Shown piece after piece: positions 46,255 to 55,199 of a stretch of 64,000 nt of DNA. Both the position numbers and the translations under genes were made by a program. A model generated the notes under the pieces. It made no database searches. It was not told the DNA's origin and saw nothing but the letters and a program-made list of their open reading frames with translations. Source of the DNA: CAISCU01 sp051861545 (GTDB lineage: Bacteria > Bacteroidota > Bacteroidia > UKL13-3); assembly GCA_051861545.1 (NCBI GenBank), contig JBIMKP010000017.1, positions 1-64,000 of the forward strand, in the 5' to 3' direction. Position 1 is the stretch's first letter; the number at the start of each line of letters is the position of its first letter.

Positions 46255-48858
46255 ATGTCAAAAGATAGTCCTCACCAATATAAATTCAGAGATTTTAAAA
46301 TCTTTGGGTCTACAGAATGGCTAGCCAACAATGAAAAAAAGTACAGATTGGTTTATGAAGAAACCGAATGTACCTTCATTTATTGCGAGTTATCATTCTT
46401 TAATAAACTTTTTGATGAAGAAGATTGGGATATAAAAATCAATCTGAAATGTATAAACATGGAAGATGGTAGTATCATCTGTAGTTTACAAGCCGATAGA
46501 CAAATAAAAAAGGACGAAAACATTGTTTTTGTTAGAGAAGGCTGGGGTGTAAAAACTCCAGGAAGCTTTTGGAAAAAAGGCACCTACAAATGGGAAGCTT
46601 GGATTGATGGTGTTTCAGTTGCTGAAAAAACATTTTATATCATTGACCTAGGTGTAGTTTCTGAAACAGTAAACCCTTTCTTTTCAATCAAAAAAGTTAG
46701 GCTTTACGAAGGTCCAGATACCAATATTCCTAAAATAGACCGCCAATATGTATCTGCGTTTCAAAACAATGAAACTCGATATGTTTGGTTAGAAATTTTA
46801 TCTGAAAATCTTATTAGAGAACCAGAACCCTGGCCTTGTGAACTTCAGTTTTATTTTAAAACAAATACAGGTCAGTTAAAAGGTAATATTGAAAAACTAA
46901 TATTTGTTGATGGCAGCGAGCCTGAATTTGAAATAAGCATTGGCTGGGGTAGTGATTTAAAAGGTACATGGGGAGTTGATTCATACAGCATCTCAGTAGT
47001 TTTTATGGATCAGGTTATTGCAAATATTCCTTTTGAAGTTGGTGATTTTTTTGCTGCTGAAGGAATAGTTGAACCTCCTAAACAAAAAGAAAAACTAATT
47101 ATTCCGACTACAAGTCCAGATGCAAATATGGATGAAGTATTAAAGGAATTAGATGCTTTAACAGGACTTGAATCAATTAAAAAGAAAGTTAAAGAATATA
47201 CTACTTATCTAAATTTCATTAAAATCAGACAAGAAAAAGGGTTTGATGACAATGAAAAAATAAACCTTCATGCTGTTTTTACTGGAAATCCAGGAACGGG
47301 GAAAACCACTGTTGCCAAAATGTTGGGCCAAATTTATAAACAACTAGGTTTATTAAGTAAAGGTCATGTTTTAGAAGTGGATAGAGGCGATTTGGTTGCT
47401 GAATACATCGGACAAACTGCACCCAAAACAAAAGAAGTTATCAAAAAAGCAAAAGGAGGAATTCTTTTTATTGATGAAGCTTACTCTTTGGCGAGAAAAA
47501 ATGATGATGCAAAAGATTTCGGAAAAGAAGCTATTGAAATTTTACTCAAAGAAATGAGTGATGGTGCTGGTGACATTGCTGTTATTGTTGCAGGATATCC
47601 AAATGAAATGGGTACATTCTTAGAATCAAACCCAGGAATGAAATCTAGGTTTAGTATGTTTTATGATTTCCCAGATTATACTCCTCAGGAATTAATGACA
47701 ATCGCTGATTTTACTACCAAAAAAAGAGGAGTAATTTTAAGCAAAACTGGAAGAGAATTTCTTTATAAAAAATTAGTAGATGCATATAGAGAAAGAGATA
47801 AAATGTTTGGGAATGCTCGATATGTGAATTCTCTAATTGATGAAAGTAAAATGAATATGGGTTTAAGGTTGATGCAAACCCGTAATCCAAAAGAATTAAG
47901 TAAAGAAGAGATTTCTACTATTTCTGAAATAGATATTGAAAAAATATTTGCAAGTAAAACTCGCAGTTTAGCTGATATTCCAATTGATGAGGATTTGTTA
48001 AAACAAGCACTTAGCACATTACACCACATGATTGGTTTAAATAGTGTAAAAAATGAGATTGATGAATTGGTGAAACTTGTTCGTTTCTACAAAGAAATTG
48101 GGAAAGATGTTCGTCAAAGTTTCTCTTTACATGCAGTTTTTACAGGAAATCCCGGAACAGGAAAAACTACTGTTGCGAGAATTCTTGCCCAGATTTATAA
48201 AGCTCTTGGAATTTTAGAAAGAGGAAATTTAGTTGAATGTGATAGACAAGCTTTAGTTGGTGGATTTGTTGGTCAAACCGCCATAAAAACCAATGAACTA
48301 CTCGGTAAAGCAATGGGTGGCGTGTTATTTATCGACGAGGCATACGCTTTAAGTGAAGGTGGCGAAAACGATTTTGGTAAAGAAGCGATAGAAACTATTT
48401 TGAAAAAGATGGAAGATAATCGTGGCGATTTTATTGTAATTGTTGCAGGTTATACCCAAAACATGAAACAATTTTTGGAATCAAATCCGGGTTTAAGATC
48501 ACGCTTTGATAGAGAATTACACTTTGAAGATTACAATGCTTCTCAATTATTTGATATTGGTACAAAAATGTTGGCTGGCAATTCGATACATGCTGATACC
48601 GATGCTGCTGAACATTTGAAGAAATACTTTGAATTGTTACATCTGGCAAGAAATCAGTTCTTTGGAAATGCTAGAACTGTAAGGAAAATAATAGAAGAAG
48701 CTATTAAAAACCAGCACCTAAGATTGGCAAAACTTGAAGCAGCACAAAGAGAAAAAGACATGATTATGCAGCTTAAAATGGAAGATGTAGAAGAATTTAA
48801 ATTGGAAAGCGTTCAACCAACTGAAAAGAAAAGTATTGGCTTCAAACAAGGTTCTTAA
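46255..48858 (+). CDS. Tandem CbxX/CfxQ-type AAA+ ATPase with N-terminal beta-rich domains
   Basis: The 867-residue protein has no signal peptide. Residues 1-275 look like two related beta-sandwich domains (ending KGTYKWEAWIDGVSVAEKTFYI and GVDSYSISVVFMDQVIANIPFEV). Two AAA+ modules follow, each of the CbxX/SpoVK kind. Module 1 has Walker A GNPGTGKTT (344-352), Walker B ILFIDEAYSL (D407, E408), arginine-rich sensor and FGNARYVNSLID lid. Module 2 has Walker A with K637, Walker B VLFIDEAYAL (D694, E695) and FGNARTVRKIIE lid. It likely forms a hexameric remodelling ring; the N-terminal domains would bind the client. Neighbours (tRNAs, a small membrane protein) give no hint of the client. Confidence 0.9.
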   Translation: MSKDSPHQYKFRDFKIFGSTEWLANNEKKYRLVYEETECTFIYCELSFFNKLFDEEDWDIKINLKCINMEDGSIICSLQADRQIKKDENIVFVREGWGVKTPGSFWKKGTYKWEAWIDGVSVAEKTFYIIDLGVVSETVNPFFSIKKVRLYEGPDTNIPKIDRQYVSAFQNNETRYVWLEILSENLIREPEPWPCELQFYFKTNTGQLKGNIEKLIFVDGSEPEFEISIGWGSDLKGTWGVDSYSISVVFMDQVIANIPFEVGDFFAAEGIVEPPKQKEKLIIPTTSPDANMDEVLKELDALTGLESIKKKVKEYTTYLNFIKIRQEKGFDDNEKINLHAVFTGNPGTGKTTVAKMLGQIYKQLGLLSKGHVLEVDRGDLVAEYIGQTAPKTKEVIKKAKGGILFIDEAYSLARKNDDAKDFGKEAIEILLKEMSDGAGDIAVIVAGYPNEMGTFLESNPGMKSRFSMFYDFPDYTPQELMTIADFTTKKRGVILSKTGREFLYKKLVDAYRERDKMFGNARYVNSLIDESKMNMGLRLMQTRNPKELSKEEISTISEIDIEKIFASKTRSLADIPIDEDLLKQALSTLHHMIGLNSVKNEIDELVKLVRFYKEIGKDVRQSFSLHAVFTGNPGTGKTTVARILAQIYKALGILERGNLVECDRQALVGGFVGQTAIKTNELLGKAMGGVLFIDEAYALSEGGENDFGKEAIETILKKMEDNRGDFIVIVAGYTQNMKQFLESNPGLRSRFDRELHFEDYNASQLFDIGTKMLAGNSIHADTDAAEHLKKYFELLHLARNQFFGNARTVRKIIEEAIKNQHLRLAKLEAAQREKDMIMQLKMEDVEEFKLESVQPTEKKSIGFKQGS

Positions 48859-48886
48859 ACCATGTTTGATAAAAGTAATATAATGG

Positions 48887-48911
48887 ATAAGCCCGATTTT
48901 ATTGGGCTTAT
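48887..48911 (+). terminator. Rho-independent terminator of the AAA+ gene
   Basis: The stem ATAAGCCC/GGGCTTAT (48887-48894 with 48904-48911) with a nine-base loop lies 29 bases past the AAA+ stop and is followed by TTCATTT. It overlaps the end of the convergent small gene. Confidence 0.75.
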
Positions 48912-49114
48912 TTCATTTCAAATGAATCGATATTGATGTTTGCCAATACATACTTTATTACTTTAAATAGCATTGGGAAACTTAAAAAGGCAAATGAAAC
49001 ATAACAAAAGAATCTTTGCTCTGCCCCATCTTGTTCAACAAACAGGAAACCACAAGCCAAAATAAAAGCAGTTATTACTGAAAGGTTTTCTTTTGATAAA
49101 ATTTTCATAATCAT
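48908..49114 (-). CDS. Small membrane protein, function unknown
   Basis: From the ATG at 49114 the product has 68 residues with two membrane helices (LSVITAFILACGFLFV and FFCYVSFAFLSFPMLFKVIKYVL) and a short loop (EQDGAEQR). The frame extends upstream to 49231, but those residues do not look like a leader. An 18-bp palindrome (49148-49165) lies just upstream. No family is recognised, and the case for a real gene rests on the helices and position. Confidence 0.5.
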   Translation of the reverse strand: MIMKILSKENLSVITAFILACGFLFVEQDGAEQRFFCYVSFAFLSFPMLFKVIKYVLANINIDSFEMK

Positions 49115-49147
49115 ATTTTTAACAAATTTGATTCTTGAAAATGAAGG

Positions 49148-49165
49148 AATTGTAAACCTACAATT
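49148..49165. promoter_or_regulatory. Operator-like palindrome
   Basis: AATTGTA and TACAATT (49148-49154, 49159-49165) are separated by four bases, 34-51 bases before the start of the small membrane protein gene. It may be an operator or a chance AT-rich palindrome. Confidence 0.35.
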
Positions 49166-49251
49166 AAATATATGTAAGCATGCTAATTTTAAAGTTTTAT
49201 TGCTTTTACAAACTATCCAAATTGTATTCAATACAATTTTAAAGGAATATT

Positions 49252-50331
49252 CTACTTGTTAAATATTAAAGTTTCTACTGTAAGACCAGGTCCAAATCCT
49301 GCGGCAAAACCAGTTTGATTTTCTTGGTAATTTTCAGATTCCAAAATATGCTTCAAAACAAAAAATATTGTGGCGCTCGACATATTTCCAAAATCAGCTA
49401 ATGTTTGATAGGAAGCTTGTAATTGAGCATCATCTAAGAGCAATTCCGTTTTTAGTTTATCCAATATTTTTTTTCCTCCGGGATGAATAGCCCAATGCTG
49501 AATATTTTCTTTTGTTAAACCAGATTTTAATAATGCATTTTCGAGAATTGGACCAATTCCATCTTTTAATAAATCAGGGATATAGGCACTAAGTTTCATC
49601 AAAAAACCTGATTCAGAAATATTCCAAGCCATATCATTATTGCCCTTCGGAATAATCATTGAATAAAATGAATTCAGACTAATAGATTTAGTAGAAAGTG
49701 GTTTTTCAGTTGAAATAATGCATGCAGCAGCACCATCGGCAAAAAGCAAATTAGCGGCAACCTGATCAATGCTATATTCTTTTTGGAAATGTAAAGTGCA
49801 TAGTTCAACACTCATCAATAAAACATTTGCATTACTATCTGCTAGTGTTATTTGATGAGCCATTTTTAATCCATGAAAACCAGCATAACATCCCATAAAA
49901 TTAACAGAAGTTCTTTGTATATCTAAAGGAAGATTAAGACTTTCGATTAACATTAAATCTAAACCCGGTGCAGCCATTCCAGTGCAGGAAATAGTAATGA
50001 GATGAGTGATTTTCTCCTTAGAAAAACCTGAAGCATTTATACTTTTTTGAGAAGCCTTGTTTGCTAATAAAGGAGCAATCTCAAAATATTTATCCATTCG
50101 TTTTGAAACACCTGGAAAAATTTCATTGGCAAAAAACTGATTTTTGGAATTACCTGTGAAATCATCAATACATGAATGCCTGTAACTAATTCCACTTCTT
50201 GCATACATTAGTTGAATTTTACGGGAAATATCATCATCAGCATTATACCAATTTTGCATAAAAACAGAAATGGATTCCTGAGAAGTCTTAAACTGAGGAA
50301 GAGAATTTTGAATCGAATGTAAATAGCTCAT
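49252..50331 (-). CDS. Type III polyketide synthase (chalcone synthase-like)
   Basis: The 359-residue protein has the thiolase fold and the complete catalytic triad of type III polyketide synthases: Cys148 in VNFMGCYAGFHGL, His283 in HWAIHPGGKKIL, and Asn316 in ADFGNMSSATIF. GFGPGLTVE near the end is the family terminus. It condenses an acyl-CoA starter with malonyl-CoA units to pyrones, resorcinols or phloroglucinols. The ATG at 50331 is chosen because it overlaps the stop of the UbiA prenyltransferase gene as ATGA and starts the family at MSYLHSIQ; the frame continues upstream without a plausible start. The pair suggests a prenylated polyketide or a related lipid. Confidence 0.92.
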   Translation of the reverse strand: MSYLHSIQNSLPQFKTSQESISVFMQNWYNADDDISRKIQLMYARSGISYRHSCIDDFTGNSKNQFFANEIFPGVSKRMDKYFEIAPLLANKASQKSINASGFSKEKITHLITISCTGMAAPGLDLMLIESLNLPLDIQRTSVNFMGCYAGFHGLKMAHQITLADSNANVLLMSVELCTLHFQKEYSIDQVAANLLFADGAAACIISTEKPLSTKSISLNSFYSMIIPKGNNDMAWNISESGFLMKLSAYIPDLLKDGIGPILENALLKSGLTKENIQHWAIHPGGKKILDKLKTELLLDDAQLQASYQTLADFGNMSSATIFFVLKHILESENYQENQTGFAAGFGPGLTVETLIFNK

Positions 50332-51209
50332 AGGCTTTGGTGATAATAGAACAAGCCCATATAGAAAATGTTCATTGAAATTGAGGCTAACAAGTTTAAT
50401 CTCATACAATGCTGATAGTTAGCCTGCTTTTCATCTTTTAGAACTTTAATCATCCAATAAAAAAAGTAAACCATAACAGGAGCATTCATTGTTAACCAAA
50501 TTAAAAATGCAGGATAAAAATCCAACTCCTTAAAATATAAAAATGAACACAAAGCAATCAAAGGAAAAATGGTACTGCTAAAATAAAAAGTACCTTTTAT
50601 TCCAAGAAGTCTGCTTAATGTCATTACACCTTGCTCTGCATCTTGTTTGTGTTGAAAAACCTGAGTAATTGGATACATAGCAGCCAGATTAAGTGAGCAT
50701 ATCAAACCTGCATAAATCAAATCTATTTCAGAAAAATCAGGTAAGTGAAAAGATTGTTTTCCAGAAAAATTTAGAACGAAAAAGTATATCCAAATTCCTT
50801 GAAAAATAACTACTGACAAAAAAGACCAAATCGGATACTTCTTAATTCTGATTCCATGCCAACTATAGGCCCTTGAAACCAATGTATAAATCAGCATTCC
50901 AAACATAAAATATATGGAAACCAAAAAACATAAACTCAATCCAATAAAATCAAATAAAACAGATGCATAAAACAATTTTTTATCCGACAATGGAGGCTTT
51001 TCTACTCCGCCAATGCTTTCAGTATCCTGATCCATATAACTGTTATAGGCATTACTTGCAGGAAACAAAAACACATGCAAAGCCACAAACATCAAAACAC
51101 AATTATTTACATCAATTTCGTTTGTGTTACTGATTGCGTAAAAAAACACCGGCATTAAGAAGAAAGAAAATGGAAATCTGAAAAGGATGACAATATCTTT
51201 TATATTCAT
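50328..51209 (-). CDS. UbiA-family prenyltransferase
   Basis: The 293-residue integral membrane protein has about eight hydrophobic helices. The first substrate motif is NAYNSYMDQDTESIGGVEKPP (N53, N56, D60, D62), which binds Mg and the prenyl diphosphate. The second loop reads YPITQVFQHKQDAEQG, with D190; the first acidic residue normally found there is replaced by a Gln/His stretch, seen in some Bacteroidota branches of the family as far as I recall. The enzyme transfers an isoprenyl chain to an aromatic or other acceptor in the membrane. The following type III polyketide synthase, with ATGA overlap, may supply that acceptor. Confidence 0.88.
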   Translation of the reverse strand: MNIKDIVILFRFPFSFFLMPVFFYAISNTNEIDVNNCVLMFVALHVFLFPASNAYNSYMDQDTESIGGVEKPPLSDKKLFYASVLFDFIGLSLCFLVSIYFMFGMLIYTLVSRAYSWHGIRIKKYPIWSFLSVVIFQGIWIYFFVLNFSGKQSFHLPDFSEIDLIYAGLICSLNLAAMYPITQVFQHKQDAEQGVMTLSRLLGIKGTFYFSSTIFPLIALCSFLYFKELDFYPAFLIWLTMNAPVMVYFFYWMIKVLKDEKQANYQHCMRLNLLASISMNIFYMGLFYYHQSL

Positions 51210-51378
51210 AAAGGCTTAATTTTTACCTTATTTATTCTAAAACAAAACTTAAAAAAATTACAAATCATTAATCTTAATTGACTCATTTTATTAAGCTTAG
51301 CAAGATTCCTTAATAAAAAGATAAAAAAATAATTAAAATTCCAATAAAGATAAAAGATTACAATAGTAATGACAAGCA

Positions 51379-51396
51379 ACGAATTTATAAATTCGT
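51379..51396. promoter_or_regulatory. Perfect 18-bp palindrome upstream of the OmpR-type regulator
   Basis: ACGAATTTATAAATTCGT is its own complement. It ends 16 bases before the ATG at 51413 and covers the expected promoter or leader. It is a candidate autoregulatory operator. Confidence 0.5.
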
Positions 51397-51412
51397 ATCA
51401 AACACTACCACT

Positions 51413-52129
51413 ATGGGAAAAGAAATACTACCGCACATTCTTTTGGTTGAAGATGAACTAACTTTAGCTGCACTATTAAAGGAAAATCTTAAGCTAAGTG
51501 GTTACACTTCAAGACATTGTAAAGATGGTGAAGAAGGTTGGCAGACCTTTCAAAAAGAAAGATTTGATCTTTGCATTTTTGATGTAAACATGCCCAAAAA
51601 AAATGGTTTTGAATTAGCTCGTTTGGTAAGAGAAAAAAATCAACACACACCAATTCTATTTTTAACTGCAAATTCTTCTGAAGAAGATAAGTTAAAAGGA
51701 TTTGAAATTGGAGCTGATGAATACATTACCAAACCATTCAGCACCCAAGAGTTACTTGCACGTATTAAGGTTATTCTTAAGAGAAGCCAAAATGCAGCAG
51801 CAGAACTTATTGTTCAGGAAGAAACTTACGAAATTGGTAATATGAAAGTTGATATTCCCAATCACATGTTGAGTTTTGGAGAAAATATCAAAAAAATTAG
51901 CAATACTGAGGCTGATTTAATCAAACTCTTTATCAAAAATAAAAATCAGTTGATTTCCAGAAACAGCTTGTTATTAAATGTTTGGGGAAGAGATGATTTT
52001 TATACTGCAAGAAACCTTGATGTTTATATAAACAAACTAAGGAAACTAATAAAAGAAGATCCAAACCTTGAAATTATAAATGTTCATGGTTCAGGATTTA
52101 AACTTGTAGAGAAAGAAAACGCTTCATAG
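51413..52129 (+). CDS. OmpR/PhoB-family response regulator
   Basis: The 238-residue protein has a receiver domain (residues 7-122) with VEDE, phospho-acceptor D57 in CIFDVNMPKKNG, Thr in LFLTANS and Lys in YITKPFSTQELLARI, followed by a winged-helix DNA-binding domain (about 138-234; ISNTEADLIKLF, ARNLDVYINKLRKLI, VHGSGFKL). It should activate or repress target promoters after phosphorylation, most likely by the kinase encoded 57 bases downstream. A perfect palindrome precedes it. Confidence 0.95.
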   Translation: MGKEILPHILLVEDELTLAALLKENLKLSGYTSRHCKDGEEGWQTFQKERFDLCIFDVNMPKKNGFELARLVREKNQHTPILFLTANSSEEDKLKGFEIGADEYITKPFSTQELLARIKVILKRSQNAAAELIVQEETYEIGNMKVDIPNHMLSFGENIKKISNTEADLIKLFIKNKNQLISRNSLLLNVWGRDDFYTARNLDVYINKLRKLIKEDPNLEIINVHGSGFKLVEKENAS

Positions 52130-52186
52130 AAAAGCCCTTTCGTTTGGGTATTTTCGTAAATGTAATGCGCTGTTTTCTTCTTTTAC

Positions 52187-54214
52187 ATGAAACTTAATAA
52201 TTTATATTTCATTTATGTAGTTCTAATACTGCTGTTTTGTGCTCCAAAAGTTTGGGCTGCGCAAGACAGCAGTTATAGTTCTAAGGCGCTGATGCTAATT
52301 AAAGAAGCTCGCCAGCTAAGTTTATCGCAGCCAAACCTTGCCTTAAAATCTCTTGATGAAGCATTAGAATACAGTGAAAAAGAGAATGATGAAAACCTTC
52401 AAGCAGAAATTCTTCAACTACAAGGACAATACTTAATCAATCTTGGTAATTTTAATCTTTCAAGAGAAAAACTTCAAAAAGCTACAGCCTTCCACAACAA
52501 ACATCAGAATTCAGAAAAAAAGGCCCAAAGTGCATATTTAATAGGAAAAACTTATCATGCACAAGGATATCATCCTGGGGCTGTAAAAAGCTATTTAGAA
52601 GCACTGAGATACTTCGAAACGAAAAATGATGCAAATGGACTTCTACAATGTTATACCGCTTTAGGTGATGTATATGCTAGAATGAATTTGTTTAGTCAAT
52701 CCATTGAATACAATCTAAAAGGATTAAAAATCATGGAAATTGAAAAAGATAAATTCAGGCAATTGGTGATGGTTGAAAATCTTGGAACTATTTATCAAAA
52801 TCAAAAAAATATCCCTAAAACAAAAGAATTTCTAAATAAAGCATTAAACATTTATAAGGAAATTGGAAACAAAGCGGGAGAAGCTAATACACTTTTAAAA
52901 CTCGCTGAAATTGCACTAAATCAAGATAATTTTAGTGAAGCAAAAAGTCTGTATACCCAATCATTAGGCATTGCACAAAAATTTAAAGCTCAAGCCTTAA
53001 TTGCAGAAAACCTAAATGGATTAGCTAAAGTAAATTATCTACTAAAAGACTATGAAAGCTCAAGTTCGCAATACAGAACAGCTATTGAAATTTCTAAAAC
53101 TGCCGGACTAAACATTGAACTTGATGAAGCATATCAGGGTTTAGCTTTATTGTATAAATCCTTAAACGACCAAAACAAATCTAAAGCCTTTGAAGCTTTA
53201 AGTAATGAAATTAAAGATTCAATATATAACGATTCAATCCTTAGAAAAACTTCAGATTTACAACTTTTATATGAATCAGAAAAAAAACAAGCAGAGATTG
53301 AAATCTATAAAAAGAACGAACAATTAAACGAACTCAGCTTTAAAAAAGAAAGAGAACTAAGAAACTTCTTTACGGCCCTTTCTATTTTGTTTTTTATACT
53401 TATTGGTGTTTTTATTTATTTCATCACCCAGAATAGAAAAATCAATAAACAACTCAATAAACAGTACCAAGAATTACAAAACAAAAACACAGCAATTGAA
53501 CTCCAAAAAGAACAATTAACTCAGCTGAATGATGTAAAAGACAGATTTTTCTCCATTATTTCACACGATTTAAGAAATAGTTTAACTACTACAAAACTGT
53601 ATTTCGATTTGGTTTCTCATCCAGAATATAAATCCGAAAATCATCCAAAACTTACTAAAGAAATTGCATTTTCAGTTCAAAATACCATTGATTTATTAGA
53701 AAATTTATTGGTTTGGGCTTCTGGTCAGATAAAAGGTATTCCAATGAAACCTGTAGTTTTAAATATGTACCAACTTACACAGGAAAACATCAACTTGGTA
53801 ACAGGTTCTGCAACTCAAAAAAGCATTCAAGTGTCGAATGATGTAGATGATTCTGCAATTGCATATGGAGATACCGATATGGTGAATCTGGTATTAAGAA
53901 ATTTACTATCGAATGCTGTAAAATTTACCCCTGAAAATGGGTATATTAATGTGCTAAGTGAAGAAGACAATGGTATTTTGAAAATAATGGTAATTGATAA
54001 TGGTGTGGGTATAAATCCTGAAAAATCAGCTGAACTATTTACTCAATATAGAAATACCAGTACAAAAGGAACAGGAAATGAAAAGGGAACGGGATTAGGA
54101 TTGATGCTATGCAAAGAATTCATTGAAAAAAATAAGGGAAAAATTTGGGTTGAAAGTGAAGAAGGAAATGGTTCAGTTTTTTGTTTTACTTTACCTGTTT
54201 CAAAACCTAATTAA
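52187..54214 (+). CDS. TPR-containing sensor histidine kinase
   Basis: The 675-residue protein has a signal peptide (to about residue 25), a periplasmic TPR array (about 28-350; KSYLEALRYFETKND, SIEYNLKGLKIMEIEKD, AKSLYTQSLGIAQK), a membrane helix near 394-414 (LSILFFILIGVFIYFIT), a coiled coil, a HisKA-like domain with H460 in FSIISHDLRNSLT, and a HATPase_c domain with N box NLLSNAVKF, DNGVGI and GTGLGLMLCKEF. TPR sensors usually read protein partners in the periplasm. It should phosphorylate the OmpR-type regulator upstream. Its stop codon directly precedes the next ATG. Confidence 0.93.
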   Translation: MKLNNLYFIYVVLILLFCAPKVWAAQDSSYSSKALMLIKEARQLSLSQPNLALKSLDEALEYSEKENDENLQAEILQLQGQYLINLGNFNLSREKLQKATAFHNKHQNSEKKAQSAYLIGKTYHAQGYHPGAVKSYLEALRYFETKNDANGLLQCYTALGDVYARMNLFSQSIEYNLKGLKIMEIEKDKFRQLVMVENLGTIYQNQKNIPKTKEFLNKALNIYKEIGNKAGEANTLLKLAEIALNQDNFSEAKSLYTQSLGIAQKFKAQALIAENLNGLAKVNYLLKDYESSSSQYRTAIEISKTAGLNIELDEAYQGLALLYKSLNDQNKSKAFEALSNEIKDSIYNDSILRKTSDLQLLYESEKKQAEIEIYKKNEQLNELSFKKERELRNFFTALSILFFILIGVFIYFITQNRKINKQLNKQYQELQNKNTAIELQKEQLTQLNDVKDRFFSIISHDLRNSLTTTKLYFDLVSHPEYKSENHPKLTKEIAFSVQNTIDLLENLLVWASGQIKGIPMKPVVLNMYQLTQENINLVTGSATQKSIQVSNDVDDSAIAYGDTDMVNLVLRNLLSNAVKFTPENGYINVLSEEDNGILKIMVIDNGVGINPEKSAELFTQYRNTSTKGTGNEKGTGLGLMLCKEFIEKNKGKIWVESEEGNGSVFCFTLPVSKPN

Positions 54215-55150
54215 ATGAAAACGAAATTCATTCTATTCGTTTTGTTTTTGGCTTTAAATCTTTTAACAAAACCTAGTTTAGGCCAAACAGATTCGAGTTT
54301 TATTGAATTAGCAAAAACAGCATTAATAAACAAGAATTACAAAGATGTTATAGATTATTGTAACCAAGCATTAGCTCAAAATCCCAAATCTGCTGAATCA
54401 TACTATATCAAAGCCAAATGTAGGTTTGAGCAGAAATTATATATTGATGTTTTTAATGAAATAAATAAAGCCATTGCAAATCATGAGTGTTATGCAGAAG
54501 CATTTGCACTTAGAGCGGAAACATTTTATGAATTAAAGGATTTTCGCCAAGCACGAAAATCATTTTACCAAGCATTAGCCTGTAATAACAAAGAAGCTAT
54601 ATATTATTTTAATATCGGAATATTAGAAACTAAGATTTACAAATGGAATTCTGCTATCGATAATTTCTCAAAAGCATTAAAGTATAATCCTAGAAATAAG
54701 GAAACTTTTGAAAATAGAGCTTATGCTTATAGTATGATTGGGGAACATAAACTTGCCATCAATGATTATGATTCAATTCTAGCAATCGACTCTAAAAGAG
54801 ATGATATTTTTGTTAAAAGAGGAATGGCCATGTTGGGCTTAAAACAATTCACTGCTAGTATTCCAATTTTTAGTCGAGCTATCAGAATCAATCCCAAAAA
54901 CCCACATGCATTTTATGGCAGAGGAAGAGCACAGTTTGAACTAAAAAAGTTTGAATTGGCTTTACTCAATTTTGATACAGCCATAAGTTTAAAACCCAAT
55001 TTTGAAACAGCTATTTTTATTCATGCCGTAACCTTACTCGAAATCAACCCAAAAGAAAACAAAATACAAGCCTGCGAAGAGTTTAAAGAATCAGCCAAAT
55101 TAGGTTTTGGAAACTCTTGGGATTATATAAGGAAGTACTGTGAGTACTAA
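54215..55150 (+). CDS. Secreted or periplasmic TPR protein
   Basis: The 311-residue product has a signal peptide (ending near LGQTDS, about residue 24) and about seven TPR repeats (AKTALINKNYKDVIDYCNQAL, KDFRQARKSFYQALAC, YKWNSAIDNFSKALKYN, KKFELALLNFDTAISLK). The start codon touches the kinase stop, so the two should be made together. It could be the periplasmic ligand or scaffold for the TPR kinase. No other domain is seen. Confidence 0.85.
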   Translation: MKTKFILFVLFLALNLLTKPSLGQTDSSFIELAKTALINKNYKDVIDYCNQALAQNPKSAESYYIKAKCRFEQKLYIDVFNEINKAIANHECYAEAFALRAETFYELKDFRQARKSFYQALACNNKEAIYYFNIGILETKIYKWNSAIDNFSKALKYNPRNKETFENRAYAYSMIGEHKLAINDYDSILAIDSKRDDIFVKRGMAMLGLKQFTASIPIFSRAIRINPKNPHAFYGRGRAQFELKKFELALLNFDTAISLKPNFETAIFIHAVTLLEINPKENKIQACEEFKESAKLGFGNSWDYIRKYCEY

Positions 55151-55151
55151 C

Positions 55152-55182
55152 AAAAAAGGGAACCAATTTGGCTCCCTTTTTT
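55152..55182. terminator. Bidirectional rho-independent terminator
   Basis: A 10-bp stem (AAAAAAGGGA/TCCCTTTTTT) plus two inner pairs lies just after the TPR gene and 18 bases before the stop of the convergent small gene, with A and T runs on its two sides. Confidence 0.85.
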
Positions 55183-55199
55183 GATTGAATTTCTTCAAA

